The notes under the pieces: generated by a model
The model's database searches: none
Told to the model about the DNA's origin: nothing
What the model saw: the letters and a program-made list of their open reading frames with translations, nothing else
Made by a program: the position numbers and the translations under genes
Assembly: GCF_018881715.1 (NCBI RefSeq)
Contig: NZ_JACVPW010000001.1
Location: 62,001-126,000 of the forward strand
Length of the DNA: 64,000 bases
Direction: 5' to 3'
DNA from: Polynucleobacter parvulilacunae
GTDB taxonomy: Bacteria > Pseudomonadota > Gammaproteobacteria > Burkholderiales > Burkholderiaceae
Part shown: one piece after another, positions 1 to 8,046 of the stretch
Layout of the letters: every line of letters starts with the position of its first letter
How positions within the stretch are numbered: the stretch's first letter is position 1

Positions 1-442
1 TAGAAAACTCGGCACCAGGAATTTGAGCGATCTGCTTACCTTCAAAATAAAAGGTTGTCCCTTGCTTTGGGGCGTAGATGGCAGTCAAAGTTTGTCCTGA
101 CTCCACATTAGGCAAAAAGCCAGTTAATTCCTTACCCCAAAGTGTCGCCTGAGCATCAGGAACGCCGATACGCTTCATTTCTTCAACACTCCGATTGGCA
201 ATGGAAGCCCCTGAGAAGGATTTCTGATAACGCATCTCCAACGCAAACTCAGGCGAAGATAGTGATCCGACTCGATAAAACGAGGCGTCATAAATATGCA
301 AACCCCACCAAGTTAATCGTCCACTACCCTGAAGCTTGGCAGTGCTTAAATGCTGAGGTAGCTCTAAAGGCTCACGCGCAATGACAGCCGAAGTAGATAC
401 ATTGAGCAGAACAAGCACGAGAAGATGACGCAGAATCTTCAT
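1..442 (-). CDS. Chalcone isomerase-like family protein, exported, 3' end cut by window
   Basis: Reading the minus strand from the ATG at 442 gives an open frame running off the window edge (about 147 residues). Residues 1-22 form a Sec-type signal peptide (MKILRHLLVLVLL...AVIA). The rest (GSGRLTWWGLHIYDASFY, then ALEMRYQKSFSG, SVEEMKRIG, TTFYFEGK) resembles the bacterial chalcone-isomerase-like family PF16036, whose members are secreted and of unknown substrate; flavonoid chemistry should not be assumed. The ATG overlaps the TGA of the upstream DCC gene as ATGA, so the two are probably translationally coupled. No Shine-Dalgarno of its own is needed in that arrangement. The C-terminus lies outside the window. 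Confidence 0.8.
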   Translation of the reverse strand, partial: MKILRHLLVLVLLNVSTSAVIAREPLELPQHLSTAKLQGSGRLTWWGLHIYDASFYRVGSLSSPEFALEMRYQKSFSGASIANRSVEEMKRIGVPDAQATLWGKELTGFLPNVESGQTLTAIYAPKQGTTFYFEGKQIAQIPGAEFS

Positions 443-837
443 TGTGATTTTGACTTTACCAAACGCAATGCCGCGGGCCCTAACAGACTTGAAATAGCGT
501 GTCTATTCTTAGCGAAAAAGAGATAAGCCAGCTTCAAGAATGGTTGTAGCGGCTTTCTTGAGAAGAACCAAGCCATACGCGGCAAGTTTGCGCGCCGATA
601 AGCCTCAGGAAATACCGAAACACCTTGAATTAATTTACCGCTAGCAAACTGTCCATACATTGCTGCCAATGCAGCCTCACATGAGACTCCCACTTTTTGC
701 GGATCAAACTGTGCCGAGTTGATATCAACAAAGTCTAAAAGATTGGCCTGATTTCGCCCGGATAGGAAAAGAATCTCAGCCTGACACAAAGGGCAGGCGC
801 CATCATAAAACAAGGTGAACTTTTCTAGCTGAGACAT
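439..837 (-). CDS. DCC-family thiol-disulfide oxidoreductase-like protein (DUF393)
   Basis: A 132-residue protein with the family's defining N-terminal motif YDGACPLC (Cys15 and Cys18, a thioredoxin-like CxxC) and the usual length for DUF393. No signal peptide is seen, so it is probably cytoplasmic. The redox partner and substrate are unknown for the family; the disulfide-oxidoreductase role is inferred from the CxxC. It is the first gene of a two-gene unit, its stop overlapping the start of the chalcone-isomerase-like gene. No clear Shine-Dalgarno precedes the ATG. The gene diverges from the DUF2237 gene with about 60 bp between starts, which must hold both promoters. Confidence 0.85.
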   Translation of the reverse strand: MSQLEKFTLFYDGACPLCQAEILFLSGRNQANLLDFVDINSAQFDPQKVGVSCEAALAAMYGQFASGKLIQGVSVFPEAYRRANLPRMAWFFSRKPLQPFLKLAYLFFAKNRHAISSLLGPAALRLVKSKSQ

Positions 838-897
838 GGTTAAGCAAGTTTACGGCTTATTCAATAAACTGGCTGACACACGAACTTTAAGGTTGTT

Positions 898-1272
898 ATG
901 CAAAAAGAGATTGCGTTAAATGTATTTGGAGAGCCATTAATTCCCTGCTCTTTTGACCCTCTAACAGGCTTTTTTAGGGATGGTTGCTGCAAAACCAATG
1001 AAGAGGATGTGGGCAGCCATTTGGTATGTGCGATTGTGACAAACGAGTTTTTGCAATTTAGCCTACAAAAAGGGAACGATCTCATTACCCCAAGGCCAGA
1101 ATATCAATTCCCAGGATTGGTAACAGGTGATCAATGGTGTTTATGCGTCAACCGCTGGGTAGAAGCATTCAACGCTAATTGCGCTCCATTCATCAAACTT
1201 GAAAGCACCCACATTAAGGCTCTAGAGACAGTACCCTTAAATATTCTTAAGGAATATGCGAGAGAGGTGTGA
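898..1272 (+). CDS. DUF2237 family protein
   Basis: A 124-residue protein matching DUF2237 almost throughout: NVFGEPLIPCSFDPLTGFFRDGCC near the start, then EDVGSHLVCAIVT, FLQFS...GNDLITPRPEYQFPGL, GDQWCLCVNRW and a closing HIKALETVPLNILKEYA. Six cysteines, including Cys17 and the Cys30-Cys31 pair, are at conserved places, hinting at metal binding or redox function, but no activity is established for the family. An AAGG stands 6 nt before the ATG. The gene ends 7 bp before the GTG of the deacetylase-like gene, so the two are very likely cotranscribed and may act together. Confidence 0.85.
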   Translation: MQKEIALNVFGEPLIPCSFDPLTGFFRDGCCKTNEEDVGSHLVCAIVTNEFLQFSLQKGNDLITPRPEYQFPGLVTGDQWCLCVNRWVEAFNANCAPFIKLESTHIKALETVPLNILKEYAREV

Positions 1273-1279
1273 GTAAACC

Positions 1280-2179
1280 GTGAAGGCTTTTTACACAGAT
1301 CACTTTGTATTACCTCTTCCGTCGGGCCATCGCTTCCCGATGGAGAAGTATTCCCGCTTACGTGATTTAGTTGGTAATCTTTATGACCTGGAGCTTGTGG
1401 AGGCGCCACCTGTAACAGATACACAAATTCTATATGCGCATGATCCAAGTTATCTCATTAAGGTAATTGAAGGGAGACTTTCCCCACAGGAACAAAAAGA
1501 AATTGGCTTCCCGTGGAGCGAGCAAATGGTAGAGCGCTCCCGCCGCTCTGCTGGTGCTACAGTCGCTGCAGCTAAAACTGCTTTGCGAGAAGGCATTGCC
1601 GCTAATCTAGCTGGTGGTACACATCATGCCTATCGAGATACTGGCAGTGGATTTTGCGTGTTCAATGATTCGGCTATCGCTGCGCGAACCCTCCAAAAAG
1701 AGGTAAGTCAAAATCTTAAAATTGCTGTAATTGATTTAGATGTACATCAGGGTAACGGAACGGCATCTATTTTGCAAAATGATGATTCTATTTTTACGCT
1801 CTCCATTCATGGGGAAAATAACTTCCCATTTAAAAAAGAAGAAAGCGATCTTGATATAGGTCTAGCGGATGGATGTAATGATGAAACCTATTTACAGTCC
1901 CTGGAGAATTGTCTAGATCAACTCGATGCACGGTTTAAAGCAAACTGCCTGATCTTCTTAGCGGGCGCTGACCCCCATGAAGGCGATCGACTGGGAAGGT
2001 TAAAAATCAGTAAAGATGGAATGCGCCTACGAGATGAAATGGTCTTTGAGTACGGACTAGGTCGACAGTTACCAATTGCATTTTCTATGGCGGGCGGTTA
2101 CGGTAAAGAAATTGAATCCACAGTCGATATTCACTTCCAGACCATCAAAACCGCCCTGCAATTTCAGAAACAGTATTAA
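1280..2179 (+). CDS. Histone deacetylase-like Zn amidohydrolase
   Basis: A 299-residue member of the arginase/deacetylase fold, of the bacterial AcuC/acetylpolyamine amidohydrolase type. Catalytic signatures are intact: paired His115-His116 (GGTHHAY), the zinc ligands Asp154 and His156 (DLDVHQGNG) and Asp231 (GADPHEGDRLG), plus the transition-state tyrosine in AGGY (Tyr274). It should remove acetyl groups from lysines or small amines; the substrate cannot be told from sequence. The start is GTG. The gene follows DUF2237 after 7 bp and is followed by the convergent phasin gene. Cytoplasmic, no signal peptide. Confidence 0.85.
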   Translation: MKAFYTDHFVLPLPSGHRFPMEKYSRLRDLVGNLYDLELVEAPPVTDTQILYAHDPSYLIKVIEGRLSPQEQKEIGFPWSEQMVERSRRSAGATVAAAKTALREGIAANLAGGTHHAYRDTGSGFCVFNDSAIAARTLQKEVSQNLKIAVIDLDVHQGNGTASILQNDDSIFTLSIHGENNFPFKKEESDLDIGLADGCNDETYLQSLENCLDQLDARFKANCLIFLAGADPHEGDRLGRLKISKDGMRLRDEMVFEYGLGRQLPIAFSMAGGYGKEIESTVDIHFQTIKTALQFQKQY

Positions 2180-2208
2180 CGAATTCATCGAATTAATACT
2201 GACAATCT

Positions 2209-2760
2209 TCAACCCTTCTTTTTAGAAGCGCCCTTTGGGCTGGTAAGGTTGCCGACATTCTCAACGCTCTTCTCAAAATTAGTAAATGAGTCTGCCATTG
2301 CAGCACGTATCAATTCAAAATTCTGTAGCGCATTATTAAATGAAGTTTTAAATACGGAAACGTAAGCCTCGCTACCAAGCGGTGCATTGTCAGTAGCGTC
2401 ATTTACAAAATGAATTAAATCTGCCTTAGATTCCTGAATCATAGTCTCGGCAATATCAGCTAACTCCTGGTTGCCACTTTTAAGCACCTGGAGCAATTGA
2501 TTGTGATACTGGGTCACTTCTTTAGCAGCATCCTGTAAAACTTCTGCATGGATAAATTCAAAGGCAGACTTAGGGTCTTGAGTTTTCATAAGCTCAGAAA
2601 CACGCTTTTGAATCATGGAGGCTAATTCTTGGGTGGCTTGCTGATTGATCTGCGCAATCGCCTGCGCACTTTCGATTGCCACACGTCCGGCAGCCTTGGT
2701 CGCATCGATAGCTCTTTGTTGGCCTGGTATCGCACTCATATCAAACGATTTCTTACTCAT
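2209..2760 (-). CDS. Phasin family protein (polyhydroxyalkanoate granule-associated)
   Basis: A 183-residue, mostly helical protein of the Phasin_2 type: AAGRVAIESAQAIAQINQQATQELASMIQKR is the typical amphipathic coiled-coil part, followed by GSEAYVSVFKTSFNNALQNFE. Phasins coat polyhydroxybutyrate granules; a PHB role is family knowledge, and no synthase gene lies in this window. GAAAGG is placed about 6 nt before the ATG. The Lys-rich tail (ASKKKG) resembles that of other betaproteobacterial phasins. A second, longer phasin is encoded at 12373-12945; the two are clearly different in sequence, so this is not a recent duplication. Confidence 0.85.
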   Translation of the reverse strand: MSKKSFDMSAIPGQQRAIDATKAAGRVAIESAQAIAQINQQATQELASMIQKRVSELMKTQDPKSAFEFIHAEVLQDAAKEVTQYHNQLLQVLKSGNQELADIAETMIQESKADLIHFVNDATDNAPLGSEAYVSVFKTSFNNALQNFELIRAAMADSFTNFEKSVENVGNLTSPKGASKKKG

Positions 2761-2855
2761 ATCAGCCTTTCAATTGGGTGAGGACAGATACCAATCTACT
2801 CTCGTTAAGGTGGGTTTCTATAGAGAAATACCAGTAGATACGCTCAGACCAAAAA

Positions 2856-2888
2856 AGGAAAAAGCCCCGGGTATTGCCACCCGGGGCT
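2856..2888 (-). terminator. Rho-independent terminator after the SYLF lipoprotein gene
   Basis: Perfect 10-bp GC-rich stem (AGCCCCGGGT paired with ACCCGGGGCT, loop ATTGCC). On the minus strand it is followed by a T-rich run. It lies just past the stop of the SYLF gene. Confidence 0.85.
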
Positions 2889-2908
2889 CTAAAACAATTA
2901 GAAACGGA

Positions 2909-3547
2909 CTATTTCTTCTTGGGAAGACTATTTAAAGTCGCCGCATCATTGAGTTGTTGATCCACTAAATAGAGGGTTCCTCCATAGTTGGCTTGAAGGT
3001 CATAACCGGAAAGTCCCACAGTGTAAAAAGTGATCTCAGGATTGAACGAACGGATCGTGCCACCTGAGCCAGCAGAGAAATTGGCATCCACATCAATGCC
3101 ACCGCGCTTGCCGTCAATAGACGTTAATAAAAACTGATCGATTGCAGCGGGTGTTTTAAAAATTGCCACTTGGTATTGGTCTTGATATCCAGCTCCTAGA
3201 CCTTCACCCGTTTTAAGTGCCTGCATAAAAATGGGCTCTTTGCGTCGCTTATCGAATAAGACACCTTCGCCACGTGCTACCACTATCAAAACAATATTGA
3301 CATTGGTGGTGGTAAAGACTGCATAGCCAGCAGCTTGATCAATCTCTTTTTGAACTTCTGGCTTTTGTTTAATCAAAGCATCAAGACCAGTCTTCGACAT
3401 TTTCAAAGTGGCATCACGCTTTTGCAAGATTTCCGCGGTAGTAAGCGGCTTACCATCTTGGCCAGTAGATTGGCAGCCCGCTAGAAATATTGAAGCAAGC
3501 AAGGTAATAGAAATACATTTAGAAAGGATTTTGAATCGGTTAGTCAT
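2909..3547 (-). CDS. Lipoprotein with a SYLF (YSC84-like) lipid-binding domain
   Basis: A 212-residue precursor with a lipoprotein signal peptide ending in LAGC at about residue 25, so it should be lipid-anchored in the envelope. The body has the SYLF/Ysc84 pattern, including AAGYAVF, GEGLGAGYQDQYQVAIFKTPAAIDQFL, and the glycine-rich C-terminal part with ITFYTVGLSGYDLQANYGGTLY. SYLF domains bind lipids or actin in eukaryotes; the bacterial role is not known. A terminator follows directly. Thirty-four bp upstream ends a small membrane-protein frame (3582-3734) that may share its transcript. Confidence 0.8.
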   Translation of the reverse strand: MTNRFKILSKCISITLLASIFLAGCQSTGQDGKPLTTAEILQKRDATLKMSKTGLDALIKQKPEVQKEIDQAAGYAVFTTTNVNIVLIVVARGEGVLFDKRRKEPIFMQALKTGEGLGAGYQDQYQVAIFKTPAAIDQFLLTSIDGKRGGIDVDANFSAGSGGTIRSFNPEITFYTVGLSGYDLQANYGGTLYLVDQQLNDAATLNSLPKKK

Positions 3548-3581
3548 AGTGAAAGTATCTGGTTAAGTGAATGAATAAGGT

Positions 3582-3734
3582 TTATGCGGCTTGAACAGCA
3601 CTAGGTATCAAAACCTTATTCAAGAAAGATACATCGGCCTCAGCAGGCTTAGTTAATATATAGGAAAAGATACAGGCAGCCAAAATAATAAGTGCCCCTG
3701 CTACTAGACTCCAAGTTCTGATGTTTGACCTCAA
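3582..3734 (-). CDS. Small single-pass membrane protein, TTG start, unrecognised
   Basis: A 50-codon frame starting at TTG 3734, with AGAGGA 7 nt upstream (the reason for preferring this TTG to the one at 3740). The product has a basic N-terminus (MRSNIRTW), a hydrophobic helix of about 20 residues (SLVAGALIILAACIFSYIL) and a short polar tail ending QAA. It could also be read as a signal peptide or a lipoprotein-like segment. No homologue is recognised. The coherent start signal and membrane helix favour a real gene. It lies upstream of the SYLF lipoprotein gene on the same strand. Confidence 0.5.
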   Translation of the reverse strand: MRSNIRTWSLVAGALIILAACIFSYILTKPAEADVSFLNKVLIPSAVQAA

Positions 3735-3792
3735 TCTCAAATCCTCTGCTTTATTTTTGTTAAATCTATTTTAAAGGCATACTAGGGCCACT

Positions 3793-4470
3793 ATGAAAGC
3801 ATCCCCCTGGACACAATACTGGCACCAAATAGGCGCCATTCATAGACTGCTAATTGTTGCTTTCACTGGAATAGCGTCTTATTTCCTGCTTTCAGCCGAT
3901 CAAAGCGCAATCGTCCGGCTAGCTCTTGCATGGGTGTTAGCGGGAGGACTCTACCTTACCCTGACTTACATCATGATGTATTTTTCCACCCCAGAAAATA
4001 TTCTCGACCTCTCAAAGAAGGAGGATGATGGCGCAGCAATGATTCTCTTGATAATTGTGCTGGCAGCTGCAGCCAGCCTGGTAACCATTGTGATCATTCT
4101 TTCAGGCATCAAGGCACTTCCTACCAACCTTGCTATTCGTCATGTTGGGCTAGTTTTAGCGACTTATATTATTTCTTGGTTGTATGTACATAGCGCATTT
4201 GCCCTGCACTACGCGAACGTCTATTACCAAGAGCTTGAGAAAAACAGGGAGGCGCCTTTGCTGTTTGCCTCAAAGCCTAAACCTACATATGTAGACTTTC
4301 TGTACTTCTCCATAGTGATTGGCATGACCTGCCAAACCGCTGACGTCAATATTGCCAGCTCCAGAATACGATTCTTAGTCATGCTTCAAGGTATGGCTGC
4401 CTTTGTCTTTAATGCCTCATTACTAGCTTTAGCCATCAACTTAATTTCAGGAGTGGTCGCTCTTTCCTGA
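3793..4470 (+). CDS. DUF1345 family integral membrane protein
   Basis: A 225-residue protein with about five hydrophobic helices and the C-terminal DUF1345 signature (YVDFLYFSIVIGMTCQTADVNI, then RFLVMLQGMAAFVFNASLLALAIN). It should sit in the inner membrane; no function is established. AGGG is placed 5-6 nt before the ATG. The gene stands alone between divergent and convergent neighbours and ends in its own terminator. Confidence 0.85.
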   Translation: MKASPWTQYWHQIGAIHRLLIVAFTGIASYFLLSADQSAIVRLALAWVLAGGLYLTLTYIMMYFSTPENILDLSKKEDDGAAMILLIIVLAAAASLVTIVIILSGIKALPTNLAIRHVGLVLATYIISWLYVHSAFALHYANVYYQELEKNREAPLLFASKPKPTYVDFLYFSIVIGMTCQTADVNIASSRIRFLVMLQGMAAFVFNASLLALAINLISGVVALS

Positions 4471-4496
4471 AAATAACTCGTAGCCATTGGTTGCTA

Positions 4497-4524
4497 AAGA
4501 AGCTCGACAAGCGAGCTTCTTTTC
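4497..4524 (+). terminator. Terminator after the DUF1345 gene
   Basis: Ten-bp stem AAGAAGCTCG / CGAGCTTCTT with a 5-nt loop, running into TTTTC on the plus strand. It lies 26 bp beyond the stop codon. Confidence 0.75.
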
Positions 4525-4551
4525 AATGCTTAGCGTCTTAACCTCACTCGA

Positions 4552-5661
4552 TTAATTCACCGGAACCAAAATTTTTGGTTGAGCCAATTTAACGTACTTA
4601 ATTTCTTTAGCATTCACATCCATTTTCTTCAGATCGAATGCATAGACATTACTGTTTTCAAACATCTTGACGTTGTAGACCATGGTTTTGTTGTTTGCCA
4701 CGATAGTCCATTCAGTTACTTCGTAGCCACCCGTGCCGCCCCCGTAAGGATTGCTAGCCGGCAAGGTCACCGATCCTGGAGGAATATCAAAGCTTCCTAG
4801 GATATGCCAAGCAGCACCATCCATCTGAGCATTAGTAAAGTTGGTTGGTACTGAGTTGGATAAAAATAATGCGCGAATGAAACGACTAGGACTGAGGAAA
4901 TCGCCAGGAAGGCCATGCAAGCCATTACCAGAGCTTGGGGCTGCATAAGTAGCGCCATTAATAACGAGGGGTGGCTTTTCTACTTTAGAGAGATTGGCAT
5001 AATTTCCAATGCTATTGAGGTGATCCTGAAAAGGAGGATCGTTTGTCAATACAGTCGTTGGATTGTCGAAAATAGACAAGCCATTTTTAGAGTACTCAAC
5101 CACAATACTTTTCCCATTGCTATCGTGAAATGTATAGTGCACTGGCGGAGTCTGATTTCCATAAACAGCCAACTTAGCGCCATTGACCTTAATCTTCGGT
5201 AGACCGGCCTTCACCTCGTCCACAGAAGCAAAATTTGTCAGGACATAAGTGAGTACCTGAACAGAATTGATACTGCTTCCTGAATCAGCTTGTGTAACCG
5301 CTGGATATACAGCACTATTTGGGAAGTTAAGCACTCCTCCAATGAGGCCTTTTTCATTCATACCATCTACAAACTCAGGCAAGCCCAGCGCATTCATGCC
5401 AGCTACTGCATATTTTGAAGTCCAATTTAGACCTGAGCCGTATTTACCATCAACACCAATTCCCTTGAGGGCATAAGCCCTTGGAATCGAAGTTAACTGA
5501 GAATTCAGGGGCAAACCAAACTCCATTGTGCGCCCATAAACATAGCCACCATCACTGCCCTTGAGCAAGAAACTAGTACAAGCATTGCTCGCTATTGGCG
5601 CAAATGCTAATGTCATTGAAACTGATGCAGCTAGTAATTTTTTTAAGGTCTTTTGATTCAT
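4552..5661 (-). CDS. Secreted choloylglycine-hydrolase-family (Ntn) amidohydrolase
   Basis: A 369-residue precursor. Residues 1-27 are a signal peptide ending SNA, and cleavage would expose Cys28 as the N-terminal nucleophile (A|CTSF), the rule in linear amide C-N hydrolases such as penicillin V acylase and bile-salt hydrolase. GRTMEFG (Arg44, Glu47) matches the second active-site motif, with Glu where classic bile-salt hydrolases have Asp. The likely location is periplasm or outside; the substrate (N-acyl homoserine lactone, acylated amino acid or other amide) is open. A good GGGAG precedes the ATG. It is the last gene of a minus-strand unit with two outer-membrane proteins, which may let substrate in or product out. 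Confidence 0.85.
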   Translation of the reverse strand: MNQKTLKKLLAASVSMTLAFAPIASNACTSFLLKGSDGGYVYGRTMEFGLPLNSQLTSIPRAYALKGIGVDGKYGSGLNWTSKYAVAGMNALGLPEFVDGMNEKGLIGGVLNFPNSAVYPAVTQADSGSSINSVQVLTYVLTNFASVDEVKAGLPKIKVNGAKLAVYGNQTPPVHYTFHDSNGKSIVVEYSKNGLSIFDNPTTVLTNDPPFQDHLNSIGNYANLSKVEKPPLVINGATYAAPSSGNGLHGLPGDFLSPSRFIRALFLSNSVPTNFTNAQMDGAAWHILGSFDIPPGSVTLPASNPYGGGTGGYEVTEWTIVANNKTMVYNVKMFENSNVYAFDLKKMDVNAKEIKYVKLAQPKILVPVN

Positions 5662-5704
5662 TATTAACTCCCGATCATTTATAAGTACGTACTTGTAAAA
5701 CGAA

Positions 5705-6586
5705 TTATTTCAAAATGACTAATGTTGCCGTAGCACGCGCACCCCAACCAGATGGTCCACCTGGTGTATTGCTGACGTAATACATAGGACCCGCTCCAAA
5801 GGATATAGGCACACCATCAAATACGAATAATTTAGATACGCCAGCGTAAAGAGGATTAGAGGTACGGCGAGTATCGTAGTTATAAAGAGCCTCCATATTC
5901 ACCGTATATGTCCAAGCTTCTTTATTGGTGTAGGCAACAAAAGGCTGCCCGTATAAATTATTTTGCGTACCAAAAGTTGGATTGCCGCCCACATTCCATG
6001 ATTGATAGCCGAGCAAGCCATAGGTCCAGGGGCCTTCACGATTCAACACCACAGCAGTTACACCAGCACCTGTCTGTTGTGAACCAAACTTGCCACTATT
6101 GCCTGATGGTGATTGCGCATATGGGCCAATACCCCAAATCCAAGAAGAATTGGTATTCGGCGCATAGAAAGACTCGAGAGTTACGCTAGCAATACCGTAC
6201 CCGGAAAATGTTTGGCCAGATCCGGTTTGTACACTAGTCTCTCTAACGCCCGCAACAATCGGACGCACAATGAAAGTGTCGCCGCCGCCCAAATTAAATG
6301 GCGCAACTGGCTGAAATAGAAGAGTTTGCTCAGAGCCACCCTGATTCAGGCCAACGCCGCGGCTAAATTGGTATTGCAGCGGCACCGAAATCATATTGGC
6401 GATTGGATTTGCCAATTTCTTAGCAATGCCCACAGTGTCTACTGCAGGTTTAACGGAAACGGATACAGCACCAGAATTTTCAGCAGCTACCGTGCCAGCG
6501 CGCGCAGGAATTTCTTGAGCGAAAGTTGCAAAAGAAGAGAATGATGTAGCTATTAAAGCAGTCGCTATTTGGAATTGAAGTTTCAT
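5705..6586 (-). CDS. Predicted outer-membrane beta-barrel protein
   Basis: A 293-residue precursor with a signal peptide ending TFAQ near residue 23. The rest is rich in short strands alternating aromatic and polar residues (NMISVPLQYQFSRGVG, TYGLLGYQSWNVGG, PISFGAGPMYYVSN) and ends WGARATATLVILK, as outer-membrane barrels do. It resembles the transporter/MetA-pathway type of outer-membrane protein, but the match is by pattern only. It lies between the other barrel gene (25 bp upstream) and the Ntn hydrolase gene (43 bp downstream), all on the minus strand. Confidence 0.65.
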   Translation of the reverse strand: MKLQFQIATALIATSFSSFATFAQEIPARAGTVAAENSGAVSVSVKPAVDTVGIAKKLANPIANMISVPLQYQFSRGVGLNQGGSEQTLLFQPVAPFNLGGGDTFIVRPIVAGVRETSVQTGSGQTFSGYGIASVTLESFYAPNTNSSWIWGIGPYAQSPSGNSGKFGSQQTGAGVTAVVLNREGPWTYGLLGYQSWNVGGNPTFGTQNNLYGQPFVAYTNKEAWTYTVNMEALYNYDTRRTSNPLYAGVSKLFVFDGVPISFGAGPMYYVSNTPGGPSGWGARATATLVILK

Positions 6587-6610
6587 AGATTTTCTTCTCT
6601 GAAGCAGTAA

Positions 6611-7429
6611 TTAGAAGTGGAAAGTTGCCGATAATTGCGGGCCTTGAAAGGTAGTCTTTTGCAGAAGACCTGCACCGTTTGTCTTTGAGCTATTCATGTC
6701 ATAGTAAAGACTGCGATAGACCAAGGAAACATCAACCCACTTCTCAATGGTTTTCCCAATACCCGCCATCGCCTGCCAAGTCACATTGGTTGTGCCACCA
6801 CCACTACCGATATCAGCGTAGAAAGGAATATACCAATTAGATCCTGCTAGACGGTAGCGCCCCTTAAAGCCAGCAATCGGATCAACAGTACTTACAGTCT
6901 TTGAGTCGCTCAATGAATAATTCGTACCATCAAGCGCAAGATTCAAGGTAGCCGTCATGCTGATCCAACGAACTCCCAGCAAACCATCAACAGTAGCGTC
7001 TTGATTATTTATGAAGTTATAGGTAGCTGCTCCAGTCAAAATAGTTTGCTGAAGAGTAGGTTTATACGCTACCTTAAAGTTATAACCTGGTGCTGGAGTT
7101 ACTGGCGCTGTGCCGCTATTTTGCAAAGTAGCACTTACCAAGTCAGCCATAATTCCCCAGCTACCATAACGAGCCTCTCCAGCAATCATTCCTCCTGATT
7201 TGAGGTTGCTGATGATATCGTTCATGGTCACGTCTGCAGTATTAAGATATTTGCCCTTGTAGTTGAGTGTAGAGTTAATATTTGACCCCCAAACATATGG
7301 CGTCACGTCAAAAGTCCACTCATTAACAATCTTGGGGATCGGAGTAAGAGCCTCCTCCGCATAAGCGCTGCAATTAGCAGAGAACATTGCATATGCAGTC
7401 AATAAAACTGCCAAAATTTTCTTGTTCAT
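6611..7429 (-). CDS. Predicted outer-membrane beta-barrel protein, first gene of the hydrolase operon
   Basis: A 272-residue precursor with a signal peptide (to about residue 24, CSAYAEE). The mature part has repeated amphipathic strands (FDVTPYVWGSNINSTLNYKG, GVRWISMTATLNLALDG) and a C-terminal Phe after an aromatic strand (GPQLSATFHF), the hallmark recognised by the Bam machinery. No specific porin family is recognised. It begins a three-gene unit with the next barrel and the secreted Ntn hydrolase; the AT-rich upstream region (7430-7500) probably holds the promoter. Confidence 0.7.
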   Translation of the reverse strand: MNKKILAVLLTAYAMFSANCSAYAEEALTPIPKIVNEWTFDVTPYVWGSNINSTLNYKGKYLNTADVTMNDIISNLKSGGMIAGEARYGSWGIMADLVSATLQNSGTAPVTPAPGYNFKVAYKPTLQQTILTGAATYNFINNQDATVDGLLGVRWISMTATLNLALDGTNYSLSDSKTVSTVDPIAGFKGRYRLAGSNWYIPFYADIGSGGGTTNVTWQAMAGIGKTIEKWVDVSLVYRSLYYDMNSSKTNGAGLLQKTTFQGPQLSATFHF

Positions 7430-7564
7430 AAATAGATCGATTGAATATGGGGTTATGGAAGGGTAATTAATACTAAATTTGAGCGTAATTATAGCCCGCA
7501 GGGCTAATGGGATTCGGCTAAATCACTGATTTCTTAATGAGAAACGGGGGAAACAATCTCATAA

Positions 7565-7594
7565 AAGTAATGCCACCATAAGGTGGCATTACTT
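7565..7594 (-). terminator. Terminator after the secreted-repeat lipoprotein gene
   Basis: Perfect 13-bp stem AAGTAATGCCACC / GGTGGCATTACTT with a 4-nt loop; on the minus strand it runs into TTTTAT. It lies 29 bp past the stop of the lipoprotein gene. The remaining 130 bp up to the barrel gene show nothing else clear. Confidence 0.75.
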
Positions 7595-7622
7595 GCATCA
7601 ATCTCATTAAATACTGTACGAC

Positions 7623-8021
7623 TTATGGCGCCACAACATGCCATACATTATTCACGTTATCACCAGTCTTATCGCCAGGATTTTTGTCCTTAACGAAGAA
7701 GTACAGTGGCTTGCCTTTATAGGTCAATTGTTTTTGACCATCATTACGGCTGATGTAAGAAAAGTTGTCAGAGAGCTTAATACCAGGCTCTACATAGACT
7801 GGCGGCCAATTATCTGCACAAGTTGAAACGCATTCAGACTTACCCGAACCAGCCTGATCTTTATCAAAGGTATACATGGTCTTGCCATAACTGCTGGTCA
7901 AGATACCATTTGTCACTTTTACAAAATCTGCTGAGGATGTTTTTACATCCGGAGTATTAGAGCAGGCGACCAATGACATCGCCACAACTACTGCTGCGCA
8001 AAGCTTTAATAAATTTTTCAT
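7623..8021 (-). CDS. Lipoprotein with secreted-repeat domain (PF03640-like)
   Basis: A 132-residue precursor with a lipobox (SLVAC, Cys20). The body has two copies of the secreted-repeat pattern: GKTMYTFDKD with SGKSECVSTCADNWPPVYV, and QLTYKGKPLYFFVKDKNPGDKTGDNVNNVWHVV. Such lipoproteins are common in Burkholderiales and function is unknown, though some are linked to envelope stress. AAGGATAGAGA before the ATG is a good ribosome site. An OmpA-type lipoprotein gene lies upstream on the same strand after 25 bp, so they may be cotranscribed. Confidence 0.8.
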   Translation of the reverse strand: MKNLLKLCAAVVVAMSLVACSNTPDVKTSSADFVKVTNGILTSSYGKTMYTFDKDQAGSGKSECVSTCADNWPPVYVEPGIKLSDNFSYISRNDGQKQLTYKGKPLYFFVKDKNPGDKTGDNVNNVWHVVAP

Positions 8022-8046
8022 TCTCTATCCTTATATGGGCTATGAA

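Noticed and set aside
142-384. An 80-residue plus-strand frame at the window start
   Set aside because: It lies opposite the chalcone-isomerase-like gene, whose signal peptide, overlap with the DCC gene and family pattern are much stronger evidence.
2645-2935. A 96-residue plus-strand frame across the phasin start and the following gap
   Set aside because: It runs through the phasin promoter and a clear minus-strand terminator, and has no homology that I recognise.
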